IMG/VR virus record: IMGVR_UViG_3300008120_000169
Span: 1-33,994 of that record
DNA: 33,994 nt
Reading direction: 5' to 3' (one strand)
DNA from: a virus
Positions 5,870 through 15,163 of the stretch are shown here, in pieces. The notes under the pieces are model-generated. The model had not been told where the DNA came from. It saw only the letters and a list, made by a program, of their open reading frames with translations, and searched no databases. The translations under genes were made by a program, and so were the position numbers. The stretch's first letter is position 1, and the number at the start of each line of letters is the position of its first letter.

Positions 5870-7492
5870 ATGGATATTAGTTACTACGACAAGAAGGCTC
5901 CGGGCGGGCTGCGTCTTTCCCCTGATGAAATTATGAAACGTCAGGAAATAGCTCAAAAGAAAAAAGACGAATTTCAGCAAATATATCAAGACGCCTACGA
6001 ATTTGCTCTCCCGCAGCGCCAGCTATATGGCGTATGGGAAGGCGGCGCTACCGGCACAAAAAAAATGCACCGGGTATTTGATTCGACCGCAATTAACTCG
6101 ACTCAGAGATTTGCTAACCGACTGCAGTCTGTGGTGTTTCCACCCCAGCGCAAGTGGTGCCGACTAGAGCCGGGGCCCTCTATTCCTACTGACAAGACAC
6201 AGATGGCCCAGGCAATCTTGGATGTCTACCAGGACAAGATGTTTTCGGCGCTGCGTCAATCTAATTTTGATATTGCAATTGGAGAGTTTCTCTTAGACCT
6301 GGCGGTTGGTACGGCCTGTATGATGGTGCAGCCAGGCGACGACATTAGCCCAATTAACTTTGTGCCGGTCCCGCTCTTTCTTGTGTCCTACGAAGAGGGC
6401 GCCAACGGCCAGGTAGACAATGTATACAGAAGAATGCGCATGAAGGGCGAGAGCATCGAGCGCCAGTGGCCAGATGCCAAGATGCCAGACGATATGGTGC
6501 GCCGCATTCAAAATAAACCCACGGACGACGTTGAGCTGCTCGAGGCAACCATATTTGACGCCAAGCGCGGGGACTACTGCTACCACGTTATCGACAAGAC
6601 ATCTAAGCAAGAGATTGTCTATCGCCGAAGAAAGACCTCCCCGTGGGTTATATCGCGCTACATGAAAGTAGCCGGCGAAATCTATGGCCGCGGCCCGCTA
6701 ATGACAGCGCTGCCAGACATTAAGACACTCAACAAGACCAAGGAGCTTTTGCTTAAAAACGCCTCTATGGCCGTGTCTGGTGCCTACACCGCAGCTGACG
6801 ACGGGGTCTTAAATCCCAACACAGTCAAAATTGTGCCTGGCGCGATTATTCCGGTGGCCCGTAATGGTGGGCCACAGGGTCCGAGCCTGTTAGCGTTGCC
6901 CAGGTCTGGAGATTTTAACGTGTCGCAGCTGGTGATCAACGATATGACTGCCAGCATCAAACGAATTTTGTTGGATGAGTCTCTGCCGCCAGACAATATG
7001 TCCGCTAGGTCTGCCACAGAAATTGTGGAGCGAATGAAGGAGCTGGCCCAGAACCTGGGCTCTGCCTTTGGTCGCCTGATTAATGAGACCATGATTCCTC
7101 TAACGGCCAAGATTCTTGAAGTAATGGACGAGCGCGGCATGATTGACTTGCCACTGCGCGTCAACGGCCTAGAGGTCAAGGTTACCCCGGTGGCACCGCT
7201 GGCCCAGGCCCAGGCAATGGACGAGATCAACGCAATCTTGCAATACTCGCAGCTGATGCAGGGCTTTGGCACAGACGGAGCCGTCGCAATCAAGACAGAC
7301 CTTGTCGTGGATTACATTGGCGACAAGCTTGGGGTGCCGGCCACGCTCAGAAACAACCAAGCAGAGAGGGCCGTTCTCATGGAGCAGATGCAGCAACAGC
7401 AACAAAATGCACTCGCCATGCAGGCAATGAGCGCTCAGATGGCCGCAACCGCGGAGCAGCCCATGGTCCCACCTGAGATGGTGCCGGCATGA
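5870..7492 (+). CDS. Portal (head-tail connector) protein, T7 gp8-like
   Basis: The 540-aa protein forms the ring through which DNA enters and leaves the capsid. It matches the podovirus head-tail connector family. Recognisable segments are 'QQIYQDAYEFALPQRQ', 'RVFDSTAINSTQRFANRLQS' and 'PPQRKWCRLEPG', plus the later 'LLDESLPPDNMSARSATEIVERMKEL' and a C-terminal Gln/Met-rich tail (MEQMQQQQQNALAMQAMSAQ). I chose the ATG at 5870 because it follows the previous stop by one base and the family N-terminus begins there. A longer form starting at a TTG 30 bp upstream is unlikely. The end overlaps the next gene (ATGA). Confidence 0.93.
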   Translation: MDISYYDKKAPGGLRLSPDEIMKRQEIAQKKKDEFQQIYQDAYEFALPQRQLYGVWEGGATGTKKMHRVFDSTAINSTQRFANRLQSVVFPPQRKWCRLEPGPSIPTDKTQMAQAILDVYQDKMFSALRQSNFDIAIGEFLLDLAVGTACMMVQPGDDISPINFVPVPLFLVSYEEGANGQVDNVYRRMRMKGESIERQWPDAKMPDDMVRRIQNKPTDDVELLEATIFDAKRGDYCYHVIDKTSKQEIVYRRRKTSPWVISRYMKVAGEIYGRGPLMTALPDIKTLNKTKELLLKNASMAVSGAYTAADDGVLNPNTVKIVPGAIIPVARNGGPQGPSLLALPRSGDFNVSQLVINDMTASIKRILLDESLPPDNMSARSATEIVERMKELAQNLGSAFGRLINETMIPLTAKILEVMDERGMIDLPLRVNGLEVKVTPVAPLAQAQAMDEINAILQYSQLMQGFGTDGAVAIKTDLVVDYIGDKLGVPATLRNNQAERAVLMEQMQQQQQNALAMQAMSAQMAATAEQPMVPPEMVPA

Positions 7493-7749
7493 GCTGGGAG
7501 GACCTAGAGGAACCAATGCCCCCAGATATTAGGGACGTAACACAACAGCGCGAGGAGCTGGCCAAGCTGTGCCTGCGTGTATTTGCGACCGAGGACGGGC
7601 AAAAATTGCTGACCTGGCTTCGGGCAACCTATGTCGATGTGCCTGTCGCCGCGCCTGGCACCGACGCCTCATTCGCTTACTTTGTCGAAGGGCAGAGAAA
7701 CGTAGTGAGGGATCTAATGTCGCGGATTAACCAAGCAAGGAAACTATGA
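7489..7749 (+). CDS. Small Bbp19-like phage protein
   Basis: The 86-aa protein has the pattern of a small family found between portal and scaffold genes in podoviruses (Bbp19-like). The pattern is 'LAKLCLRVFATEDGQKLLTWLRATYVDVP', a variable loop, then 'YFVEGQRNVVRDLMSRINQA'. The 'FATEDGQKLL' and 'EGQRNVVRDL' segments are the recognisable parts. Its function is unknown; it may assist head or tail assembly. It overlaps both neighbours by 4 bp. Confidence 0.72.
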   Translation: MSWEDLEEPMPPDIRDVTQQREELAKLCLRVFATEDGQKLLTWLRATYVDVPVAAPGTDASFAYFVEGQRNVVRDLMSRINQARKL

Positions 7750-8528
7750 GCGAAGACACCAACATCGAGCCCGGAGAGTCCGGCCTACTCGATAACGTGC
7801 AACTAGAGGACCCAAACGCAAACAAAGAAGTAAACCCATCCGCAACCGCGGTGGACCACAAGGCAGCGCCGCCAGGCGAGCCAAAGCCAGAGAGTCCAAA
7901 GGACCGCCCAGATTTTCTCCCAGAGAACTTCTGGAAAGATGGCAAGGCAGACTATGAAAGCCTGGCCAAGAGCTGGAAGGACCTGCGGGCAAAAATCTCC
8001 AAGGGGGAGCACAACGCCCCAGCGGACGGCAAGTACAAGCTCGAGGCATTCGGAGATGGCTACGACGACCAGAATCCCATCGCGGGAACACTGACCAGCT
8101 GGGCAAAAGAAAACGGTATATCCCAGGCCCAATTTGATGACCTGGCCGGTAAGCTGTCCTCGCAGGCCAGGGAACTCATGCAGGGAGAATCTATTGACCC
8201 AGCAGAGGAGCTCAAGGCTCTGGGGCCAAACGGCAACGCCATCGTTAACGGCATGGTCGATTGGGCCAGGGGAATGGTCAAAAAAGAAATTTTGTCTGCC
8301 GAGGATTTTGAGGAATTCAAAATTATGGGCGGCACGGCCAGGGGCATTAACGTGCTGATGAAAATTCGCTCTGCCTACGAGGGAAGGGTTCCGGTTGAAT
8401 CTGTTCCGCTCGATGACGGCATGAATCGATCCAAGCTCGAGGGCTACATTAAAGACCCAAGATGGAACAGCGACCCCGCCTGGCGAGAGTCAAGAGAGCG
8501 GGAGTGGATGGCATCTCAAAATTCTTAG
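7746..8528 (+). CDS. Capsid scaffolding protein
   Basis: The 260-aa protein occupies the conserved place between portal and major capsid gene. It has a low-complexity acidic N-terminus. The segment 'RPDFLPENFWKDGKADYESLAKSWKDLRAKI' is very common in podovirus scaffolds. A helical central region and a C-terminal 'SDPAWRESREREWMA' segment follow. Such proteins direct prohead assembly and leave before or during packaging. A strong terminator follows the gene, so the capsid gene just downstream is probably transcribed separately. Confidence 0.85.
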   Translation: MSEDTNIEPGESGLLDNVQLEDPNANKEVNPSATAVDHKAAPPGEPKPESPKDRPDFLPENFWKDGKADYESLAKSWKDLRAKISKGEHNAPADGKYKLEAFGDGYDDQNPIAGTLTSWAKENGISQAQFDDLAGKLSSQARELMQGESIDPAEELKALGPNGNAIVNGMVDWARGMVKKEILSAEDFEEFKIMGGTARGINVLMKIRSAYEGRVPVESVPLDDGMNRSKLEGYIKDPRWNSDPAWRESREREWMASQNS

Positions 8529-8564
8529 CAAGCATTTCCTCCTCCCCTCTCCTTCGGGGATTTG

Positions 8565-8591
8565 ACCCGGCCACCGCGCCGGGTTTTTTTT
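8565..8591 (+). terminator. Rho-independent terminator after scaffold gene
   Basis: A perfect 7-bp stem (ACCCGGC pairing with GCCGGGT, six-base loop CACCGC) is followed by eight T residues. It stands between the scaffold and capsid genes and is followed within about 15 bp by a promoter. This suits tuning of capsid expression independently of upstream genes. Confidence 0.85.
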
Positions 8592-8605
8592 ATATTGCAC
8601 CGTGC

Positions 8606-8633
8606 TTGCATTTTGGTTTTTAACAAATAGAAT
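8606..8633 (+). promoter_or_regulatory. Putative promoter TTGCAT-N16-TAGAAT for the capsid gene
   Basis: The same hexamers and 16-bp spacing as the promoter at 3360-3387 appear just after the terminator. Transcription from here would give a leader of roughly 135 bases before the capsid ATG. That leader contains a small GCTGC/GCAGC hairpin (8693-8707) and ends with a strong AAGGAG site. The match of two independent copies makes chance less likely. Confidence 0.62.
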
Positions 8634-8777
8634 GCAACCATGGCCCACCGCTTTTAATAGCGACCCTGACCGCAGCGAGATGCTGACGATTGGCTGCCGT
8701 AAGCAGCAAGCACAGGCCCAGGTTACTGGCTCACCGACGCGATCAACCCTTTTTTTGACTAATTCAAGGAGCACGAA

Positions 8778-9632
8778 ATGGCACTGTCTCTCTCAAACGC
8801 CTTCGTTACGCTCTTCGATGCTGAAGTCAAGCAGGCCTACCAGGGCAAAGCCCAGTTGGTCGGCGCGGTTCGTCAGCGTCGTGGAGTCGAAGGTTCTACA
8901 GTTAAGTTCCCCAAGGTTGGACGTGGCGTAGCAACAGCTCGCGTAACGCAGACTGAAGTTACCCCAATGAATGTGGGATTCTCTAACGTCACCTGCACGC
9001 TAGGTGATTGGAACGCCGCTGAATACAGCGACATCTTCTCGCAGCAAAAAGTTAACTTTGACGAGCGCTCTGAGCTTGTCCAGGTAGTTGGCAACGCAAT
9101 TGGCCGCCGCCAGGACCAGATCATCCTCGACGCGTTGAACGCAGCCTCCGGCACCGGAACTGTGGCCAACAGCATCGGTGGCTCGAACACCAACATGAAC
9201 ATTTCCAAGCTGCGTGAGGCTGCAAAAATCCTCAACACAAAGAATGTTCCGTCCGACAACCGTCACATCATCATCCACGCCAACAGCTTGGCATCGATGC
9301 TCGAGCAGACCTCGGTCACCAGCTCGGACTTCAACAGTGTCAAGGCCTTGGTCCAGGGTGAGCTCTCAACATTTATGGGATTCCAGTTCCATATTCTCGG
9401 TGATCGTTCCGAGGGTGGCCTGCCCATCGATGCATCCAATGACCGCACGCTGTACGCATTCCACAAGGATGCAATCGGCTACGCAGAGGGTATCGCTCCT
9501 CGCACGGAAATCAACTACATCGCCGACAAGACAAGCTGGTTAGTAAATGCTTTGTTCTCTGCTGGCGGTATAGCGATTGACGCCGAGGGTATTGTTAAAA
9601 TTACTGCACGCGACACCGCGGCTGCAGCTTAA
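8778..9632 (+). CDS. Major capsid protein
   Basis: This 284-aa protein follows the scaffold gene and has the features of the short HK97-fold capsid proteins of podoviruses. The N-terminal helix is 'LSNAFVTLFDAEVKQAYQG'. Beta segments with 'VKFPKVGRGVATARV' follow, then 'LVQVVGNAIGRRQDQIILDAL', and 'NRHIIIHANSLASMLEQTS'. The end is 'TEINYIADKTSWLVNALFSAGG…', typical of the family C-terminus. An AAGGAG site precedes the ATG at good spacing. Codon use is more regular than in neighbouring genes, as expected for a highly expressed protein. Confidence 0.9.
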   Translation: MALSLSNAFVTLFDAEVKQAYQGKAQLVGAVRQRRGVEGSTVKFPKVGRGVATARVTQTEVTPMNVGFSNVTCTLGDWNAAEYSDIFSQQKVNFDERSELVQVVGNAIGRRQDQIILDALNAASGTGTVANSIGGSNTNMNISKLREAAKILNTKNVPSDNRHIIIHANSLASMLEQTSVTSSDFNSVKALVQGELSTFMGFQFHILGDRSEGGLPIDASNDRTLYAFHKDAIGYAEGIAPRTEINYIADKTSWLVNALFSAGGIAIDAEGIVKITARDTAAAA

Positions 9633-9647
9633 TAAGGGGAATCACAA

Positions 9648-9926
9648 ATGGCTTACTCTGCTGATGGCCTCAATCTTGTTTCCGGCTCTAAAGCTGGCAA
9701 CGCACCCCAGGTTTGGGCATACCAGACCGCCGACACCGCAGCCACGGTTGACACCTCTGGCTACTTCAACACGGCTGCTAGCCTGTTGAAAGTTGGCGAT
9801 ATGATGTATGTCTACTCTGGTGTAGGTGGCACGCCTGCCTACGGCATTATGATTGTGTTGTCCAACACCGGAACCGTTGTCGATATGTCTGATGCCACCA
9901 CCCTTGGCGGCACCGACACCGACTAA
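9648..9926 (+). CDS. Small capsid-associated protein (possible decoration protein)
   Basis: The 92-aa protein is rich in Gly, Thr, Ser and Asp, with no long helix. It has alternating beta-like segments (VWAYQTADTAATVDTSGYF, LLKVGDMMYVYSG, AYGIMIVLSNTGTVVDM). It lies directly after the capsid gene with its own AAGGGG ribosome site and is followed by a terminator, so it is probably expressed at capsid-like levels. Proteins of this size and place often decorate heads or form head fibres. That assignment is from position and composition; I recognise no specific family. Confidence 0.68.
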   Translation: MAYSADGLNLVSGSKAGNAPQVWAYQTADTAATVDTSGYFNTAASLLKVGDMMYVYSGVGGTPAYGIMIVLSNTGTVVDMSDATTLGGTDTD

Positions 9927-9944
9927 TTGGTGACGTTGTAAACG

Positions 9945-9980
9945 GGCCAGCCACTGAGTAATCGGGGGCTGGCCTTTCTT
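9945..9980 (+). terminator. Rho-independent terminator after capsid operon
   Basis: A perfect 8-bp stem (GGCCAGCC pairing with GGCTGGCC) encloses a 14-base loop and is followed by TTTCTT. It separates the capsid pair from the tail genes. The T-tract is interrupted, so read-through into the tail operon is likely. No promoter was clear between it and the tail gene. Confidence 0.75.
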
Positions 9981-9996
9981 ACATTGAGAGGTTGAA

Positions 9997-10611
9997 ATGG
10001 CTTCAGGCGACACCGGAATTCGGATTTGTTCAGATGCCTTGCTCATGCTTGGGGCCAAGGCAATTACATCTTTTAATGATGGAACAGATGAAAGCTCTGT
10101 CTGCGACCGCCTGTACCCAAATGTCAGAGACTCCACAATTACAATGTATCCGTGGGGTTTCAGTATAAAAAAAGTTCAGCTCTCGCAGCTGATTACAGCG
10201 CCTGGCTCCGTGTGGAGATATGAGTACCAATTGCCAGGCGACAGGCTAGCTAGCCCCAGGGCGGTCTTTGAGACTAATGTTGTAGGTGGGTACCCGGTCA
10301 AGGATTGGGAGATCCAGGGCGATAGGCTGCTAACAAACCTAACGTCCGTATATATAGACTATCAATACTCGGTTCCAGAGTATGCGATGCCGGCATATTT
10401 TATTCAGCTGCTTAAGTACCAGATGGCGTGGCACATAGCGGAGACAATTACTGAGCAGCAAGAAAAATCTACCAAGTGGCAGCGCGTGGCGCTGGGTGAC
10501 CCATCAGAGAATATGCGGGGTGGATACTTTAGAGTTGCCGCCAACATTGATGGCCAAAACCAACCCACCAGGGTCATTGAAGACTTCAGCTTAATTGCAG
10601 TGAGAAACTAA
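9997..10611 (+). CDS. Tail tubular protein A (T7 gp11-like adaptor)
   Basis: The 204-aa protein matches the podovirus tail tubular A family. It starts 'GIRICSDALLMLGAKAITSF', followed by 'CDRLYPNVRDSTITMYPWGF', then 'PGSVWRYEYQLPGDRLASPR' and a helical C-terminal segment around 'AYFIQLLKYQMAWHIAETIT'. It forms the ring between portal and nozzle. The order portal, scaffold, capsid, tubular A, tubular B is the standard T7-like order. Its stop overlaps the next ATG (TAATG). Confidence 0.92.
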   Translation: MASGDTGIRICSDALLMLGAKAITSFNDGTDESSVCDRLYPNVRDSTITMYPWGFSIKKVQLSQLITAPGSVWRYEYQLPGDRLASPRAVFETNVVGGYPVKDWEIQGDRLLTNLTSVYIDYQYSVPEYAMPAYFIQLLKYQMAWHIAETITEQQEKSTKWQRVALGDPSENMRGGYFRVAANIDGQNQPTRVIEDFSLIAVRN

Positions 10612-12827
10612 TGCCGCGCTTTGTCGAGTTTCAAACCAACTTTTCTACGGGTGAGCTCGACCCCCTGCTGCGTGCTAGGGTGGACCTGCAGTCATATAAC
10701 AACGCACTGGCCAAGGCGACCAACGTCTTGATTCAGCCCCAGGGCGGCCTGCGTCGCCGGCCCGGTACTAAGCACATCCTTGAGCTACCCAACAGCTCCA
10801 CACCATCTGCCGGCAACGGCGTGCGCCTGGTCCCGTTTCAGTTCTCGGTAGATGATAGCTATATGCTGTGCTTTACGCACAACCGTATGTACATCATTAA
10901 AGACGGCGTGGTGCAGGCCAACATTAACGGCAGTGGCAACAATTACTTAACCACCACAATTGGCAGCAGCATTGTTGATGATATGTGCTGGACTCAGTCT
11001 GCCGACACACTGATTGTGGTTCACCCTGATTTGCAGCCCGTGCAAATTCAGCGCACAAGCGACACCGCTTGGACAGCCACAACGATCACATTCGACACCA
11101 TTCCAAAGTACGCATTCAACATTGATTTTCACACCAATAATGGCTCAACTCTGACGCCATCTGCGGTTTCCGGAAATATTACGTTGACGGCATCAACAAC
11201 GCACCATGACAGCGGCGCGGCGCAAGCGGGAACCAGCACCACCATTACGCTAAAATCAACGGCAAGTGCCACAGATGATGTCTACAATGGTATGTATGTA
11301 ACGATCACCAGTGGCACTGGCGCTGGCCAGATTAGAATTATTGAAGACTATGTTGGCAGCACCAAGGTGGCAACGGTAACCCCAGCGTGGACAACGGCGC
11401 CAACAAGTTCTAGCAATTATGAAATTACCACCTGGACCACTGAATCTGTAAATCAATACGTCAATGCTAGCCCACAGGGTCGAGCAAGAATTACTAGATA
11501 TGTTTCCGCAACCGTAGTTGAAGCTATCACCGAGTATCCATTTTTTAATACCACAGCTATTGATGCTGGCCGCTGGGAGTTAGAACACAACTACGAAGAT
11601 GTGTGGTCAAGCACTAGAGGGTGGCCACGCACCGTGACTTTTCACGAAGGCCGATTATTTTTTGGTGGATCAAAAAGCAGGCCATCCACAATCTGGGGAT
11701 CTAAAATTGGTCTCTTCTATGATTTTGTTCCCAGTGAATCTCTTGATGACGACGCGGTCGAGGCAACACTAGATACCAACGAGCTCAACGTAGTCACAGA
11801 CATTATCAGCTCAAGGGACTTCCAGGTCTTTACTACTGGCGGTGAATTCTATGTCCCACAACAGGGAACAGACCCTGTTACCCCGCTGACGTTTACATTT
11901 AAGAACGTCTCGCGCAATGGCACCAAACCAGGCACCAGGGTGCAATCTGTTGAAACTGGATCGGTCTACATCCAGCGCCAGGGCAAGTCATTAAACGAGT
12001 TTGTGTTTTCGGACACGCAGCTCACCTACATCACACAGCGCATCTCGCTGCTAGCTGGTCACTTACTCAAGGGCCCGCAACGTATAGCTATGCGACGTGC
12101 GTCGTCCACCGAAGAGGGGGACCTGCTATTGATTACAAATACAGACGACGGATCGATGTCTGCATTTGCAATTATGCGCAGCCAACAAATTACAGCTCCA
12201 TCAGAGTTTATTACAGATGGAGAATTTATTGATGTGGGTGTAGATATTACTGATATCTACTGCGTTACAAAGCGCGTCTTTAATGGCACGACGCGGTACT
12301 TTGTGGAGTTATTTGGATACAACTACTTTACAGACTGTGCATTTGTTGGTGGCTCCGCAAGTGGGATTGGGTCTGGGTTGCCACACATTGGCAAGAGTTT
12401 AAATGTCATATGCGATGGCGTGCCACAATCCAACGAAACAGTGTCTGCTGGTGGCGCTATTACATTTGACCGAGAGTCTGTCACTAGCTACGAGGCTGGG
12501 TTGCCAATCACGGTGTATGTGAAAACAATGCCGGTAGAGATTAAGCTGCAAACCGGCAGCCGGGTGTCGTTCAAAAAACGTATTGTTGAAATTAGCGCAA
12601 TAGTTCAAGACACACAGAACCTAGAAATCAATAACCAGCTGATTGAGTTTCGGTTATTAGACAACCCACTTTTAGATTTACCTGTCCCAACATTTACGGG
12701 AATTAAGCGCGTCAACGGCGCGTTAGGTTATGGGCGCGAGCAGGCCATTCAAATTGAACAAACCCTGCCGCTGAAAATGAACTTGCTGGGCCTCGATTAT
12801 CGCGTGGCCGTCAACTCGGGGACATAG
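10611..12827 (+). CDS. Tail tubular protein B / tail nozzle protein
   Basis: The 738-aa protein has the N-terminus typical of podovirus nozzle or stabilisation proteins: 'FSTGELDPLLRARVDLQSYNN', then 'NVLIQPQGGLRRRPGTKHI'. Later segments include 'TVTFHEGRLFFGGSKSRPSTIWGSKIG' (broken here as two motifs), 'TGGEFYVPQQG' and 'RNGTKPGTRVQSVETGSVYIQRQGK'. The length is normal. It closes the tail tube and engages the fibres. A Thr/Ser/Gly-rich insert near residues 180-260 looks like an added surface domain. Confidence 0.92.
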   Translation: MPRFVEFQTNFSTGELDPLLRARVDLQSYNNALAKATNVLIQPQGGLRRRPGTKHILELPNSSTPSAGNGVRLVPFQFSVDDSYMLCFTHNRMYIIKDGVVQANINGSGNNYLTTTIGSSIVDDMCWTQSADTLIVVHPDLQPVQIQRTSDTAWTATTITFDTIPKYAFNIDFHTNNGSTLTPSAVSGNITLTASTTHHDSGAAQAGTSTTITLKSTASATDDVYNGMYVTITSGTGAGQIRIIEDYVGSTKVATVTPAWTTAPTSSSNYEITTWTTESVNQYVNASPQGRARITRYVSATVVEAITEYPFFNTTAIDAGRWELEHNYEDVWSSTRGWPRTVTFHEGRLFFGGSKSRPSTIWGSKIGLFYDFVPSESLDDDAVEATLDTNELNVVTDIISSRDFQVFTTGGEFYVPQQGTDPVTPLTFTFKNVSRNGTKPGTRVQSVETGSVYIQRQGKSLNEFVFSDTQLTYITQRISLLAGHLLKGPQRIAMRRASSTEEGDLLLITNTDDGSMSAFAIMRSQQITAPSEFITDGEFIDVGVDITDIYCVTKRVFNGTTRYFVELFGYNYFTDCAFVGGSASGIGSGLPHIGKSLNVICDGVPQSNETVSAGGAITFDRESVTSYEAGLPITVYVKTMPVEIKLQTGSRVSFKKRIVEISAIVQDTQNLEINNQLIEFRLLDNPLLDLPVPTFTGIKRVNGALGYGREQAIQIEQTLPLKMNLLGLDYRVAVNSGT

Positions 12828-12829
12828 AC

Positions 12830-13432
12830 ATGGCAGTCACAGCTGGTCAAATGTATGGTGTAGCTGGGCTCATTTCTGCCTACGGCCAATCGGAGGCGAT
12901 GAAGGCCCAGGGCATCTACAATCAAACCGCCTATCTTCTGCAGGCCAGAGACACGTTGGCCATAGCTGGCGTGCGGTCCGAAATGGACCTGCAATACGCA
13001 GAAATTCAAGCCGGACGCCTGCTCAAGAAAGCGGAGGTCGAGGCACAAAATTACACCATCGCTGGCAACTCATTGCTAAAAAATATGAGGGCCACAAATG
13101 CGGCCATGCGCGCCAGGGCGGCGGCGTCTGGCGTGTCCTATGCCGAGGGGTCGGTTGCAGCTGTACAGAGAGAGAACGTGGCGGCCACATACAGAGACGT
13201 TGGCATCACAGACCTCAACGCGTTGACAGCCAGAGTAATGGGATTCGAGGACGCAAGCGCAATGTTGCAGTCAGCAGAAATGCAAAACATTTTGACTCAA
13301 TACTCAGCGCAGCGCCAGGCCGGCCAATACGAAATGGCTGGCGAGGCTGGCCGCAGAACTAGCGGTCTCATGGCAGGGGCCACCTTAACCGCAGGCGCGA
13401 TCCAGGGCGCCAAAACAATTTCAAAGGCGTAG
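12830..13432 (+). CDS. Internal virion protein (T7 gp14-like)
   Basis: The 200-aa protein is almost all helical and Ala-rich. It has 'AGLISAYGQSEAMKAQGIYN', 'AAMRARAAASGVSYAEGSVA', and a Gly/Ala-rich C-terminal segment (GLMAGATLTAGAIQGAKT) that could enter a membrane. This is the layout of the first internal core or ejection protein in T7-like phages, which forms the outer-membrane part of the ejection channel. It starts two bases after the nozzle gene and precedes the other core proteins. Confidence 0.8.
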   Translation: MAVTAGQMYGVAGLISAYGQSEAMKAQGIYNQTAYLLQARDTLAIAGVRSEMDLQYAEIQAGRLLKKAEVEAQNYTIAGNSLLKNMRATNAAMRARAAASGVSYAEGSVAAVQRENVAATYRDVGITDLNALTARVMGFEDASAMLQSAEMQNILTQYSAQRQAGQYEMAGEAGRRTSGLMAGATLTAGAIQGAKTISKA

Positions 13433-13435
13433 AAC

Positions 13436-15163
13436 ATGGCAGAGCGAAGAATTGAGTCTGGTCGCGCACAGATTGCTGGGGTTGGCGGGGCGCCGCTGCA
13501 GCGGGTTGCTATGCCCCAGGTTGACTACGTTGGGGTGCGCGCCGAAGGTCAGGCGGCCGGCCAGCTATCACAGCTGCTAGAAAGAATGAGCTCCACTCTA
13601 TTTAAGGAGGCTGGCGAGCTGCGCCAGAAAGAGGGCCTGGAGTTTGTGGCCACAAATCCCATTACCCCGGAACAGCTTGAGGCCGCAAAAGGCGGCAGCA
13701 TTCAGCCACTAGGTTTAGGCGGCGGTCTTTCTATTTTTGATCAAGCGGTGCGCAAGGCAAGGGCAATTGAGATTGCTGGTCACTTTGAAATGGAGGGCCG
13801 CAACGAGCTTACAAAACTGCTTACGCAAGTCGAAACCGGACAGGCAACATCCGCTGACGTTGAAACAAAAATTAAGGCTTTCACAGACGGGTACACAAAA
13901 ACAGTTTCACAGATTGACCCAGAGGCGTCGTTTAAGTTTAGAGCCACAATGGCCACACAGGGCAACGCAATTCTAAAGTCGGCATACGAGACAGAGCTCA
14001 AGCGCGCCAAGAACCAGCGAATCGCCAAGTTTGACATGGATTTTGACAATCAGATGAGATTGCTGGAGGCGGCTGTGGCGCAGGACCCCAATAACATAGA
14101 GGGCATAGCTTCCGTCGCTCGCAATAATATTCAACTGCAGTCAATGATATTTGGCGACGCGGCCATACAGAAAGATTATTCCACTAAGTTCGAGGCCGGC
14201 TTGCGCAACGCCAAGATTAACGCGCTCACCAAAGTGCTAACCTCAGATGAGTTTATGGTTAACCCAGACGAAACATTATCTAAAATTCGTCAGGGAGAAA
14301 TTGGTAACTTAAGCCCCGTACTAAAGCAGATGATCAACACTGACTTTGACGCCGTGGCCAAGGTAACAGCAAACTTTATGGTGGCCGCAAACCAGCGCGA
14401 TACACTGGCAAAACAAAAAATAGATCGCAACAAGAGAGAGGGCGAGGCCGCAGCAATTAACTTGCTAGAGCAAATATTTCCGCTGCCAGACGGAGACCCA
14501 CGGCGAACAGCTTTGGTTTCACAATTAGTTGAACTGCCCCCCGGCTCTGTTCCAATTGGCACACTGAAAGACTTGCTAGATCCAAACGTGCGCAGCAACC
14601 CAATGGTGCTTGGAAATATTTACAATTTAATTGATAAAGGCGCCATCAACACTAAGGAACAAATCGACGCATACGTTGGCAAGGGCATTGGAGGAAACGA
14701 CTATGTGGCCCTGATTAAGTATCTTAATGCAGACGACAGACGAGACAAGCGAGATCTGCAGCAGGGTATCTCCAGGCTCGCTGGCATCCCGGTTATACCT
14801 GGCCAAATGATTGTGCTCGATCCCAAGGGAGCTGAGTTTCAGCGCCGCCAAGAGCTCGAGTCCGAGGCCCTGCGCATTCAGGCCGACGCGGCCAAGGGCG
14901 GGGTATCTCTAACCACGTCGCAAATCTTGCAGCAACTCGAAACCAACATTGCGGCTAGGCGTAAAAGTGAGTCTGCAATTAGCGCCACCAAGGCACTTGA
15001 GTTCTACGAGAAAAAGGATTGGATTGGCGGCCCGATTACTAGAGAAAAGCTTCCAGCCCTTGAGCGCAAGGCCGGAACAGACAAAAACAAACTAAACGAG
15101 CTGCGCCGTATTAAGACGCTGCTTGATCAAAAAGAAGGCATCACAGCTGGAGGTGCAAGATAA
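13436..15163 (+). CDS. Internal virion protein (T7 gp15-like position)
   Basis: The 575-aa protein is long, hydrophilic and helical, with no recognisable enzyme motif. Near the N-terminus is 'MPQVDYVGVRAEGQAAGQLSQLLERMS', a segment type common in podovirus internal proteins. It continues with charged helices such as 'DPEASFKFRATMATQGNAIL' and 'RNKREGEAAAINLLEQIFPL'. It lies second in the run of four ejection-type genes and is of usual size for the middle core protein. The stop overlaps the next start (TAATG). Confidence 0.78.
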   Translation: MAERRIESGRAQIAGVGGAPLQRVAMPQVDYVGVRAEGQAAGQLSQLLERMSSTLFKEAGELRQKEGLEFVATNPITPEQLEAAKGGSIQPLGLGGGLSIFDQAVRKARAIEIAGHFEMEGRNELTKLLTQVETGQATSADVETKIKAFTDGYTKTVSQIDPEASFKFRATMATQGNAILKSAYETELKRAKNQRIAKFDMDFDNQMRLLEAAVAQDPNNIEGIASVARNNIQLQSMIFGDAAIQKDYSTKFEAGLRNAKINALTKVLTSDEFMVNPDETLSKIRQGEIGNLSPVLKQMINTDFDAVAKVTANFMVAANQRDTLAKQKIDRNKREGEAAAINLLEQIFPLPDGDPRRTALVSQLVELPPGSVPIGTLKDLLDPNVRSNPMVLGNIYNLIDKGAINTKEQIDAYVGKGIGGNDYVALIKYLNADDRRDKRDLQQGISRLAGIPVIPGQMIVLDPKGAEFQRRQELESEALRIQADAAKGGVSLTTSQILQQLETNIAARRKSESAISATKALEFYEKKDWIGGPITREKLPALERKAGTDKNKLNELRRIKTLLDQKEGITAGGAR